From the NCBI GenBank assembly GCA_019456225.1, contig VRUI01000025.1:1-57598 (forward strand): a DNA stretch of 57,598 nucleotides, in the 5' to 3' direction. Below, in pieces: positions 7,995 to 14,799 of the stretch (positions are counted from its first letter, which is position 1; each line of letters starts with the position of its first letter). The stretch comes from Planctomycetota bacterium. Lineage in GTDB: Bacteria; Planctomycetota; Phycisphaerae; Sedimentisphaerales; Anaerohalosphaeraceae. The translations under genes and the position numbers were made by a program. The notes below the pieces were generated by a model, which made no database searches, had not been told where the DNA came from, and was given only the letters and a program-made list of their open reading frames with translations.

Positions 7995-8848
7995 TGACAG
8001 ATAATAAGAAGATTGTCGTCCTTGGCGCCGGCGGAATGCTTGGTACGGACCTTAGAAAAACGCTTGAGCAACGGGGGTATCAGGCTGTTGGGCTGGATCT
8101 GCCTGAATTTGATATCTGTGACGCCGGACAACTTAAGGTAGCTGTTGACACTGCGGATATTTTGATAAACTGCGCGGCATATACCAATGTCGAAAAAGCG
8201 GAGACCGATGAGCGGATCGCATATAAGGTAAACGCCGACGCCGTTGGTATGCTTGGGGAATTTGCCTGCGAAAAAAATATTCCAGTGATTCATATCAGTA
8301 CTGATTTTGTTTTTGACGGGGAGGGCGACAGGCCATATACCGAAGAGGATTCGACCAACGCAATCAGCGTCTATGGGGCGAGCAAACTTGCCGGGGAACA
8401 GAAGCTTATCGAAAGCGGCGCGAGGGCCTGTATTATTCGCGTTCAGTGGACGTACGGCCATGCGGGTACGAATTTCATCAAGAAACTTTTTGAATTTGCG
8501 CAGACTCGCGATACTTTAAAGGTTGTAGACGACCAGGTCGGGGCGCCGACTGCAACGGTGGAAGTGTCCGCGGCGATATGCCGTATCATCGCTATCGACG
8601 CGGAATTTCCGGTTGGGATTTTTCATTTTGCGGCTGGCGGATACGTCAGCAGATACGAGATGGCGAAATTCGCATTCGAGAAAAAGGGAATGACAACAGT
8701 TATCAACCCATGCAAATCCGACGAGTTTCCAACTGCGGCGGCGCGTCCGCTTAACAGCCGATTCGACTGCACAAAAATAGAACGTCTTCTGGGCGAAAAA
8801 ATAAAAGCATGGCCCGAGCCACTCGAAGAATTCCTCGACCAACTTTAA
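7994..8848 (+). CDS. rfbD: dTDP-4-dehydrorhamnose reductase
   Basis: NAD(P)H-dependent short-chain dehydrogenase that makes dTDP-L-rhamnose in the last step of the pathway. Seen: Rossmann motif VLGAGGMLG near the N-terminus, ADILINCAAYTNVEKAE, STDFVFDGEG, catalytic YGASKLAGEQ (Tyr/Lys), and RVQWTYG. The 284-aa length is standard. Its ATG shares an A with the rfbC stop. It ends the operon; a repeat tract (8851-8880) begins 2 nt after the stop. Confidence 0.95.
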   Translation: MTDNKKIVVLGAGGMLGTDLRKTLEQRGYQAVGLDLPEFDICDAGQLKVAVDTADILINCAAYTNVEKAETDERIAYKVNADAVGMLGEFACEKNIPVIHISTDFVFDGEGDRPYTEEDSTNAISVYGASKLAGEQKLIESGARACIIRVQWTYGHAGTNFIKKLFEFAQTRDTLKVVDDQVGAPTATVEVSAAICRIIAIDAEFPVGIFHFAAGGYVSRYEMAKFAFEKKGMTTVINPCKSDEFPTAAARPLNSRFDCTKIERLLGEKIKAWPEPLEEFLDQL

Positions 8849-8850
8849 CA

Positions 8851-8880
8851 AATGTCTAATGTCTAATGTATAATGATGAA
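8851..8880 (-). repeat. AT-rich direct-repeat tract (ATT-ATA-CATTA family)
   Basis: Tandem AATGTCT/AATGTAT units directly after the rfbD stop. Its reverse complement (CATCATTATACATTAGACAT...) matches the tracts at 34944-34975 and 53542-53576 and, more briefly, 3771-3785. Here no TCAAACTG hairpin adjoins it. Nothing else is recognisable up to the small gene at 9071. Confidence 0.6.
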
Positions 8881-9070
8881 TGTTTGATGCTTATAATCCG
8901 TCTAATCTGCGTAACCTGTTATTTTTGGCGGTTTGATTCATTTCGTTCGTTTTTTATTCATCCTATGTGAGGCATTTGTCGGAACCGTTATTGGCGGGTT
9001 GGAATATAAATAAGACGTGGGAATAATTTCCTGTCAGGCTGTTTTATGTTTTTGCTAGAGGGGTGGTAAA

Positions 9071-9418
9071 ATGAATAGTGTTTGGAAAATTTTATTTTTG
9101 CTTGGCGTCTTTATTGGCGGAGGGCTTTTTGTCAGTCCGGTTATGGCCCGGCGATATGACACTTCGCTGATCGCTTACGATAAATGGATAGCAGAGGATT
9201 ATCGCTATCAAATTCCTGATATTGAACCTGATGACGTTAAATCAGGCGGTATTGCTGACCCGGAACTATACGACGGGGTTTTAAATGTCACGGATTTTTC
9301 CGACGATGGTAATTTTGATCCGCTCGGTGCGATATTTGGAGTATTTAGGTGGATAGGCGAGTCTGTCGCGTCGATCTTTGGGGCCGAAATAAGCGATCCA
9401 TACGAAGCAGAACCATAG
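9071..9418 (+). CDS. small secreted protein of unknown function
   Basis: A 115-aa protein with a clear Sec signal peptide (MNSVWKILFLLGVFIGGGLF, cleavage likely after VMA) and an acidic mature part (DYRYQIPDIEPDD, DPELYDGV) ending in a weakly amphipathic stretch (LGAIFGVFRWIGESVASIFG). GAGGGG lies 7-8 nt before the ATG. No family is recognised. It stands alone between the rhamnose operon and a convergent lipoprotein gene that ends 3 nt away. Confidence 0.6.
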   Translation: MNSVWKILFLLGVFIGGGLFVSPVMARRYDTSLIAYDKWIAEDYRYQIPDIEPDDVKSGGIADPELYDGVLNVTDFSDDGNFDPLGAIFGVFRWIGESVASIFGAEISDPYEAEP

Positions 9419-9421
9419 CGT

Positions 9422-11464
9422 TTAGTCTGTAAGCTTGATGCAGGCTATCTCTGTGTGGCTTCGTATGTATAGCCTGTCGCCGACGATTGCCGGGTGTGAC
9501 CATATTTCGGCTTTGTCGAAGAGTTTGACTCTGGAGATCGTCTTTAAGGACTCGGCGGTTGCTTCGATGAGTGCCAGGTCGCCTTCGATGCCGGTTACCA
9601 GTACGCGTTTGTCGTCTGCGATGAAGGTTGCGAAGTCGTAAAACGCATCGTCGTCATCCGTCCATGCGGTCCGTAGATTGTCTTTGATGTCAAGGCAAAT
9701 GAGCCCCGACGAAGTTCCTATCACCAAACCGTTTACTACCACCGGTGTTGCGCAGTCATGGGCGAGGTCCTCGTTTTTGGCGAGCGGCTTTTCGATGATC
9801 TTTCCGTTGTCGTCAAAATCGTATATTCGTGTGCCGTTGTTTTCGGTCGAAGCAAGCAGTTTGCCGCCCAGGTCGATAAGCGTTGAAACATTAAAGTCGC
9901 TTTCGTGCGTGGGGATGAGCTGCCAGAGGCGCTTTCCGGTTTCGATGTCCCAGCCGCCTATCGAAATTGAATCGAGGCCTGCGATCTGCTTTACGCCTCC
10001 CAATGTCGCTACGATGAAAGACGAATACGCAGCTTCGAGGCCGGGGGTTTTCCAGATTGTGTCGCCGGTTTTCGGGTCGAGGGCAGCTAACGAGCAATCC
10101 TTGCCGCCGGGGTTTACGATGACCTTGCCGTCAACGATCAGAGGGGCCGCCGAAACACCCCATGGCGGAAGTTTACCGCCAAGATCGGTGACGTAATTTT
10201 TCTTCCACTTGATCTCTCTGGTTGCCAGTTCTACGCAGTGGAGATCGCCAAAGGCGCCGAGAAGATAAACCATGCCGTCGTATATCACGGGGTTTGCGCG
10301 GGGGGAATTGCTGTATTCCATGTCACCGGCGGCGGGATATTCAATCCTCCAAATCTCATCTCCTGTGTCGGCGTTTAGACACAGAAATATGTCTTCGGTT
10401 TTTGCTTTATTTTTGTCGGCGACTATTACATATTTGTCTGTCGCGGCGATGCCTGCAAGGCCAAAACCGGTAAGGGGTATTCTCCATAGAAACCGCGGTT
10501 TTTCAGAAAGTTTTTCGGGCAGCTTTTTGATCTTGCCGTCGCGGGCCGGTCCCCGCCAGTCTGTCCAGAATTGATCGGTTTTCTTATTATCCAGCGGTTT
10601 TTGCTGAATCGGTATTTTTTTTTTAAAGGGTACGAAACCCGATTTGGATTCCATTTTCTCAAGAAGCTCTTTGTTTTCCTTAACGGCAAGCAGGGCGTCT
10701 CTAACTGCCTGGCGGGTGAGTTTGTCGAGTGATTTAGAAACGAAGGCGGTTACGAAAGGGACCGGGTGCGTCTTGCCTATTACCCGCAATGAACCCTTGT
10801 CTATTGTCGTGCATCCTTCCAGCAGGGGCATTGCATAGCTGGAGACGATGGCGGCATCGTAATCCTTTTCGGCGACGGCTAGCGCGGCACCGCTGCATGA
10901 AGGAGAAGTCCGGATTTTTTGGGGCAGTGAAATTTTGTTTTCCTTTAGCGTTTCTATCGCGGCGGCGTGTTTTTCGTCTTCCCATTTTGGCCCAAAGCAG
11001 ATGGTGCGTCCATTGAGGTCTGATACGCTTTTAGCCGTATCACCGGCTGCGACGACGAACATGCCGTATAATTCGATTGATCCGTCCTTGCCGGTCAATG
11101 ACGCGAGAGGAGACATTTCAAGAGAGGCTCGTGACGAATCAAAAACGACAGTTGAATACTTGCCGATTATCAGGTCCGGCATGATTGTTTTTTGCTTGAT
11201 GGTTTCTATGAGATTTTCGCCGTATGCGATGTTGACCTGTCTGTCGATTTTGTCGGAAAGAAAGGCGGCGAGTGCGTCGTAGTTTCGCTGTGCGTACCCT
11301 CCAACGCAGGCACAGGCCAGCGGTGCGGCAAGCGGGTCCATTACGATTATGTTAAGTGCAGGTGCAGCGGGCGAAGGATCGTCGGGTGTTTTTTCGCATC
11401 CGGCGGTAATCAACAGTAAGAATGTGAGACAAACAACATATCGCGTTAAAAAACTATGGTTCAT
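9422..11464 (-). CDS. lipoprotein: PhnD-like binding domain fused to PQQ-type beta-propeller
   Basis: A 680-aa exported lipoprotein (signal ending LLLITAGC, Cys near residue 23). Residues about 35-285 resemble a phosphate/phosphonate-type periplasmic binding protein (PhnD family): MDPLAAPLACACVGGYAQRNYDALAAFLSDKI, DLIIGKYSTVVFDS, SLTGKDGSIELYGMFVV, DLNGRTICFGPKWEDEKHAA, ALAVAEKDYDAAIVSS. Residues about 305-680 form a PQQ/PD-like beta-propeller (DWRGPARDG, GDEIWRIEYPA, YSNSPRANPVIYDGMVYLLG, TGDTIWKTPG, GKRLWQL, IWSHPAIVGDRLYIR). Such a fusion is unusual: binding proteins normally stand alone beside ABC genes, and no permease or ATPase is nearby. A sensory or recruiting role is an inference. 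Confidence 0.8.
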   Translation of the reverse strand: MNHSFLTRYVVCLTFLLLITAGCEKTPDDPSPAAPALNIIVMDPLAAPLACACVGGYAQRNYDALAAFLSDKIDRQVNIAYGENLIETIKQKTIMPDLIIGKYSTVVFDSSRASLEMSPLASLTGKDGSIELYGMFVVAAGDTAKSVSDLNGRTICFGPKWEDEKHAAAIETLKENKISLPQKIRTSPSCSGAALAVAEKDYDAAIVSSYAMPLLEGCTTIDKGSLRVIGKTHPVPFVTAFVSKSLDKLTRQAVRDALLAVKENKELLEKMESKSGFVPFKKKIPIQQKPLDNKKTDQFWTDWRGPARDGKIKKLPEKLSEKPRFLWRIPLTGFGLAGIAATDKYVIVADKNKAKTEDIFLCLNADTGDEIWRIEYPAAGDMEYSNSPRANPVIYDGMVYLLGAFGDLHCVELATREIKWKKNYVTDLGGKLPPWGVSAAPLIVDGKVIVNPGGKDCSLAALDPKTGDTIWKTPGLEAAYSSFIVATLGGVKQIAGLDSISIGGWDIETGKRLWQLIPTHESDFNVSTLIDLGGKLLASTENNGTRIYDFDDNGKIIEKPLAKNEDLAHDCATPVVVNGLVIGTSSGLICLDIKDNLRTAWTDDDDAFYDFATFIADDKRVLVTGIEGDLALIEATAESLKTISRVKLFDKAEIWSHPAIVGDRLYIRSHTEIACIKLTD

Positions 11465-11465
11465 A

Positions 11466-11654
11466 AAAAGGCCTTATATAAATTCAGAAAACCGCGCGGG
11501 AGCGGCCAACTCTATCTCGATAAATTAGGATTTCGCTTCGCTCAGCGGGCGGACATGTTGGTTAAGCATCTATGTCTTTTTTGGGCACCGGCAAGTGGTG
11601 CCCCTATCCCGATAAATCGGGACTTCGCTTTGCTCAGCATCCCTGCGCTTGCGC
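11466..11654. repeat. intergenic repeat cluster with several hairpins
   Basis: A dense patch of repeats between two minus-strand genes. 11516-11551 and 11606-11660 each carry the module (minus strand) GAGC(G/A)AAGCGAA followed by a small hairpin. The second copy contains TCCCGAT-AA-ATCGGGA (11607-11622) and runs into a CCTAAGCGCAAGCGCAGGG element. GGGCACC-n7-GGTGCCC (11583-11603) is a further perfect stem. These modules recur in part at 33355-33415, where TGAGCGAAGCGAAATCC is again joined to AGCGCAGGGATAA. Confidence 0.65.
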
Positions 11655-12656
11655 TTAGGGTTTTTGTTTATCTTTTTCGATTTTTGCCATTACTCTTATT
11701 AGGTTTGCCGTGAAGTCGAGGACGTATATTCGTGACTGATCCTTGCTTATGGCTAGCGGGATATTGCTGCAGGATGCTGCCTTTCTACTGGCCCGGGTAA
11801 ATCGTTCTACGCCTATATGTCCTACCAGGCCGAGATACTTTCCGTCCGGTGTGTAGCGTTTTATTCTTCCGAGTCCGGATTCGGCGGTAAAGAGTACACC
11901 ATCTTTTCCAAAGCAGAGGTTCATCGGGTTGCAGCAGCTTCCAAATCCTTTTGTGCCCATGCGGTCGCGTTTTCCCCACTTGGCGAGAATTTTTCCGTCC
12001 CTGTCCATCTTCAAAACCCTGTGGCGGGCATTTTCGGCGACAAAGAGAAAACCTTTGCGGGCAACAATATCAAGTCTCTGGCAACAGCCGCGAAGTTTTT
12101 CGGCGATCATCTTTGGGCTTTTGAGATCTCGCGAAAAGCGTACTATCGTAGAAAGTGACCTCAGCGACCAGCCGGTACCGAAACAGACAAACACATCCTT
12201 CTTTGTGAAAGCGATCCCGGAAGCCTTACTTTTTTCAAAAGGCATCCCTTTGACGTCAGCGGTTTTGACAACTTTGCCCTTGGCGTCAACCTTGCATACG
12301 ACGCCGATGCCTGCGATATAGGTGCTGCCGTCCTGGCATGAAACTATCGAATATGGGGCAAAATCCAGCTTCCATGTATCAAGCAGCTTTCCATCTGAGC
12401 CAATAACCTTAATAAGTTTAGCTTTTGAGTCGCAGGCAAGCAGATTGCCTTTACTGTCCATGCAAAAAGTGCTCAAAGCCTTAAATTCGGTCTCTTTTGT
12501 AGTGCCTATCGGCTTAATTTCCTTATGCGAAGCGGAATCATTAGACTGCATCTCCGCTTCGTCAAATGGGATTATATGGCCTTTTTGTCCCTTATTTGCG
12601 GAAAAAGCAACAGAAGTTAGTATCGTCAATAAGGCAATAATTTGAAGTGTTTTCAT
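11655..12656 (-). CDS. NHL/6-bladed beta-propeller exported protein
   Basis: Exported 333-aa protein starting at ATG 12656 (AGGAG 6 nt upstream; signal MKTLQIIALLTILTSVAFS). The mature part has repeating propeller strands: FCMDSKGNLLACDSKAKLIKVI, VAENARHRVLKMDRDGKILAKWG, LCFGKDGVLFTAESGLGRIKRYTPDGKYLG, ISKDQSRIYVLDFTANLIRVM. This is the NHL-repeat style. It may bind protein or ligands; no enzyme motif is seen. The stop codon TAA lies inside a dispersed repeat element (AAACCCTAAGCGCAAGCGC), so the last residues QKP may derive from the repeat insertion. It lies upstream of the PhnD/PQQ fusion on the same strand, 190 nt apart. Confidence 0.75.
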   Translation of the reverse strand: MKTLQIIALLTILTSVAFSANKGQKGHIIPFDEAEMQSNDSASHKEIKPIGTTKETEFKALSTFCMDSKGNLLACDSKAKLIKVIGSDGKLLDTWKLDFAPYSIVSCQDGSTYIAGIGVVCKVDAKGKVVKTADVKGMPFEKSKASGIAFTKKDVFVCFGTGWSLRSLSTIVRFSRDLKSPKMIAEKLRGCCQRLDIVARKGFLFVAENARHRVLKMDRDGKILAKWGKRDRMGTKGFGSCCNPMNLCFGKDGVLFTAESGLGRIKRYTPDGKYLGLVGHIGVERFTRASRKAASCSNIPLAISKDQSRIYVLDFTANLIRVMAKIEKDKQKP

Positions 12657-12950
12657 TTGTAACTCCTTTGGATAAATGAACAGGGTCAAACATATATAAC
12701 GTAAATCGGGTGAAATGTCAAGCAAATCGTTCTATTTTGAGAAGTTTTAAATCAAAGTTTGCTTTGAAGCAATTTTTTTAATATCTTTTCCACCCTTCGG
12801 ATAAGCCATACACTTTTGCAGTGTAAGTAAAATACTGCGAATTATAGTCAATAACTTATAGGACCTGTTTATAAATATAGACGATAATGGCACTAATGAT
12901 TAGTTTTAATGAACAAAATTAACCACTAATTCAGAGAGGTAAGGTTAAAA
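12657..12950. other. intergenic region upstream of two divergent genes
   Basis: AT-rich DNA with the promoter regions of the propeller gene (minus) and the response regulator (plus). A short imperfect inverted repeat ACACTTTTGCAGTGT lies near 12810-12825. I see no confident promoter match and no RNA gene. Confidence 0.35.
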
Positions 12951-13607
12951 ATGGAGACAAACGGAAAGATTAGGATAATTCTGGCAGACGACCATGAAAT
13001 AATGTGTGAGGGTCTGAAATATCTCGTAGACCGTCAGGAAGATATGGAGGTTATCGGCGTTGCAGCGACCGGCGACGAGGTCGTTGTGATGGCCGAAAGA
13101 CTTAAGCCTGATGTGGTCGCAATGGATATAAGTATGCCCGTAATGGACGGTATAGAGGCGTCTACAAGACTGAGGGGGATTGGCTCGGAGACCAAAATAC
13201 TCGTTCTATCGGCGGTTTTAACGCGTCATACGATCGATCAGGCTATCGCATCCGGTGTGACAGGACTGATGATGAAAGAGTCTGCGTTTCAGGAATTCGC
13301 CGAGGGAGTCAGGGCAGTCAATAAAGGGGAAAGATATTTTTGTTCACGTATAATGCAAGTCGTCGCAAGCAGCTATGTAGGCAGATTGCGTGAAGGGACG
13401 GGCGAATCGCCGATATTTACGGAACGCGAATGTGAGGTGATCCGTCAATTCGCCAATGGCAAATCTACCAAGGAAATCGCTCTTAGAATTAGTATGAGCG
13501 GTAAGACGATAGATGCCTGCCGGCGTAAGATCATGGATAAGCTCCATATCAACAGCACGGCGGAACTTGTAAAATATGCTCTTCGCTCCGGGCTTACGAC
13601 TCTGTAA
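12951..13607 (+). CDS. LuxR/NarL-family response regulator
   Basis: Two-domain transcription regulator, 218 aa. The receiver domain has the acidic pair D13-D14, phosphoacceptor D59 (VVAMDISMP), S87 and K109 (LMMKES). The output domain is a LuxR-type helix-turn-helix (FTERECEVIRQFANGKSTKEIALRISMSGKTIDACRRKIMDKL). All phosphorylation residues are present, so it should be controlled by a sensor kinase, but none is encoded nearby. AGAGAGGTAAGG lies upstream of the ATG. It precedes a CheW-like gene by about 280 nt on the same strand. Confidence 0.92.
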   Translation: METNGKIRIILADDHEIMCEGLKYLVDRQEDMEVIGVAATGDEVVVMAERLKPDVVAMDISMPVMDGIEASTRLRGIGSETKILVLSAVLTRHTIDQAIASGVTGLMMKESAFQEFAEGVRAVNKGERYFCSRIMQVVASSYVGRLREGTGESPIFTERECEVIRQFANGKSTKEIALRISMSGKTIDACRRKIMDKLHINSTAELVKYALRSGLTTL

Positions 13608-13825
13608 AATATATTAACGGGCAAGATGCCGGCATGTTTGTTTGCAAAGCCAATAGCGTTTAGCTAATTGAATTAGCAAATTACGAGCATGCGTTTTACG
13701 GCTGACGCCGATATCAGGAATATCAAATGTAAAGCAATTAAAAATATGCGGCGGCCAGGTCGATTCCGGGGGGGACGGCCTTGGCCGCGAAATTTAATGC
13801 GGGCGTAACCGTTCACAGTTTTTGT
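13608..13825. other. intergenic region with inverted repeats
   Basis: No gene seen. It contains a perfect small palindrome GCTAATT-G-AATTAGC (13663-13677) and a GC-rich imperfect hairpin (GCGGCCAGG at 13751-13759 with CCTTGGCCGC at 13779-13788). Neither is followed by a T-run, and no known riboswitch pattern was recognised. Confidence 0.4.
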
Positions 13826-13852
13826 TTGACAGGATATAAGATAGATTATAAA
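13826..13852 (+). promoter_or_regulatory. promoter of the CheW-like gene
   Basis: TTGACA at 13826-13831 and TATAAA at 13847-13852 with a 15-nt spacer (TAAAGA at 17 nt is the alternative). Transcription would begin near 13859, at or past the ATG at 13858. This argues that the real start codon is the GTG at 13891, which has its own ribosome site. Confidence 0.5.
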
Positions 13853-13890
13853 GAATCATGTCAAATATAATTAAATCGAAAGGGATTTCG

Positions 13891-14406
13891 GTGATTGAAG
13901 AAGATAGCATGGACGGCAGAAACGAAAATATAAACGATAATAGTAATCATCGGCTAACAGCTTTTGCATTCCACGGAACCGAAAACGGGATCGATATAAA
14001 GATCATTGGATGCATGGAAGTCAGGGGCGCCCCAAGTCAGCCTGTATACAGCAAAGGTATAGTGCTGATCAACGAAAAAGCCTTTTCGGTTTTTGACCTG
14101 CAGGCTCTGAGCGGTTTAAAACCTAAGACAATAACGCCGGAATCCTGCATCGTTTTGCTCGATCCGAATGATACTTTTACGGATTTCAGCAGGGCGATCA
14201 TAGTTGACGATGTTAGCGAGATGCTCAGGATCGCCGAAAGGGACATGGACGGTTTGCCAGTTGATACGCTTTTCGGCAGGCGATGGCAGTGTCTGCCGGA
14301 AAATCCGTCTCCAGATTTTCCAAATACCACAAAGGAATCGCTACAGTTCAATAAGATAGGGGATAGTAATTATTCTGCCAGGAAATGCGCTATTGGGAGG
14401 AATTAA
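13891..14406 (+). CDS. CheW-like domain protein
   Basis: A 171-aa protein resembling CheW, the coupling protein between chemoreceptors and CheA. Family-like segments are IIGCMEVRGAPSQPVYSKGI, VLINEKAFSVFDLQALSG (compare 'G.V.PVIDLR..FG' of CheW), ESCIVLLDPN, and SRAIIVDDVSEMLRIAERDMD. The match is remote and no other chemotaxis gene is nearby, so it could be a scaffold for another kinase. The frame opens at ATG 13858, but that ATG overlaps the inferred transcription start. GTG 13891 has AAAGGGA 6 nt upstream and is preferred. A strong hairpin begins at the base after the stop. Confidence 0.55.
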   Translation: MIEEDSMDGRNENINDNSNHRLTAFAFHGTENGIDIKIIGCMEVRGAPSQPVYSKGIVLINEKAFSVFDLQALSGLKPKTITPESCIVLLDPNDTFTDFSRAIIVDDVSEMLRIAERDMDGLPVDTLFGRRWQCLPENPSPDFPNTTKESLQFNKIGDSNYSARKCAIGRN

Positions 14407-14444
14407 TTATTAGCGGCCAGGGAAGCTATCCCGGCCGCTAATAA
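14407..14444 (+). terminator. stem-loop terminator after the CheW-like gene
   Basis: Perfect 12-bp stem TTATTAGCGGCC (14407-14418) with GGCCGCTAATAA (14433-14444), with further pairing of GGGA/TCCC inside. It starts directly after the TAA stop. It lacks a long T-run, ending AATTTCAC, so termination may be weak or the stem may protect the mRNA 3' end. Confidence 0.6.
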
Positions 14445-14546
14445 ATTTCACTTCAACTTACATATATTAGCTTCAGTTAAAAAGAGTCTATACCACAATG
14501 AATATTACCTTTGCTGTTGCCACGGGCAAGGTTTCGTTGGCTGTAG

Positions 14547-14566
14547 ATTCCCGCCTTCGCGGGAAT
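14547..14566. repeat. REP-like palindrome ATTCCCGC-n4-GCGGGAAT
   Basis: Perfect 8-bp inverted repeat with loop CTTC, within GATTCCCGCCTTCGCGGG and followed by ATGAC. This motif is widespread as an intergenic repeat in many bacterial genomes. Only one copy was noticed in this window. Confidence 0.55.
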
Positions 14567-14628
14567 GACAATATTGTATGACTGGCTCGGATTAACTGAA
14601 ATCGATATTAGAACGTAAGCAAAGGGTG

Positions 14629-14657
14629 TTGACAATTCCTATTTAATCTGGTATTAT
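14629..14657 (+). promoter_or_regulatory. promoter of tRNA-Arg
   Basis: TTGACA (14629-14634), 17-nt spacer, TATTAT (14652-14657). Transcription would begin about 10 nt before the tRNA at 14675. A near-consensus match, as expected for a stable RNA gene. Confidence 0.75.
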
Positions 14658-14674
14658 CTATTCTTTACGCTGCT

Positions 14675-14748
14675 GCGTCTGTAGCTCAATTGGATAGAGT
14701 CCGGGTCTTCGAAACCCGTTGTTGCAGGTTCGAGTCCTGCCAGGCGCG
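14675..14748 (+). tRNA. tRNA-Arg (anticodon TCG)
   Basis: A 74-nt cloverleaf. Acceptor arm GCGTCTG pairs with CAGGCGC (one G-T pair); D-arm GCTCAATTGGATAGAG; anticodon stem CGGGT/ACCCG with loop CTTCGAA giving anticodon TCG (reads CGA); T-arm GCAGG-TTCGAGT-CCTGC. The discriminator base is G and no CCA is encoded, so CCA must be added by nucleotidyltransferase. Confidence 0.93.
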
Positions 14749-14799
14749 TTTGATAGTCCCTTAGGTTTCAGACCTGTATGATGAAAAGGTAGGCTGTGT

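Noticed and set aside
9422-11464. Phosphonate ABC transport system
   Set aside because: Only a PhnD-like domain fused to a propeller; no permease, ATPase or C-P lyase genes near.
13741-13800. GC-rich hairpin as a riboswitch (for example c-di-GMP class)
   Set aside because: No conserved core of a known riboswitch class was recognised and the stem is followed by neither a terminator nor an RBS switch.
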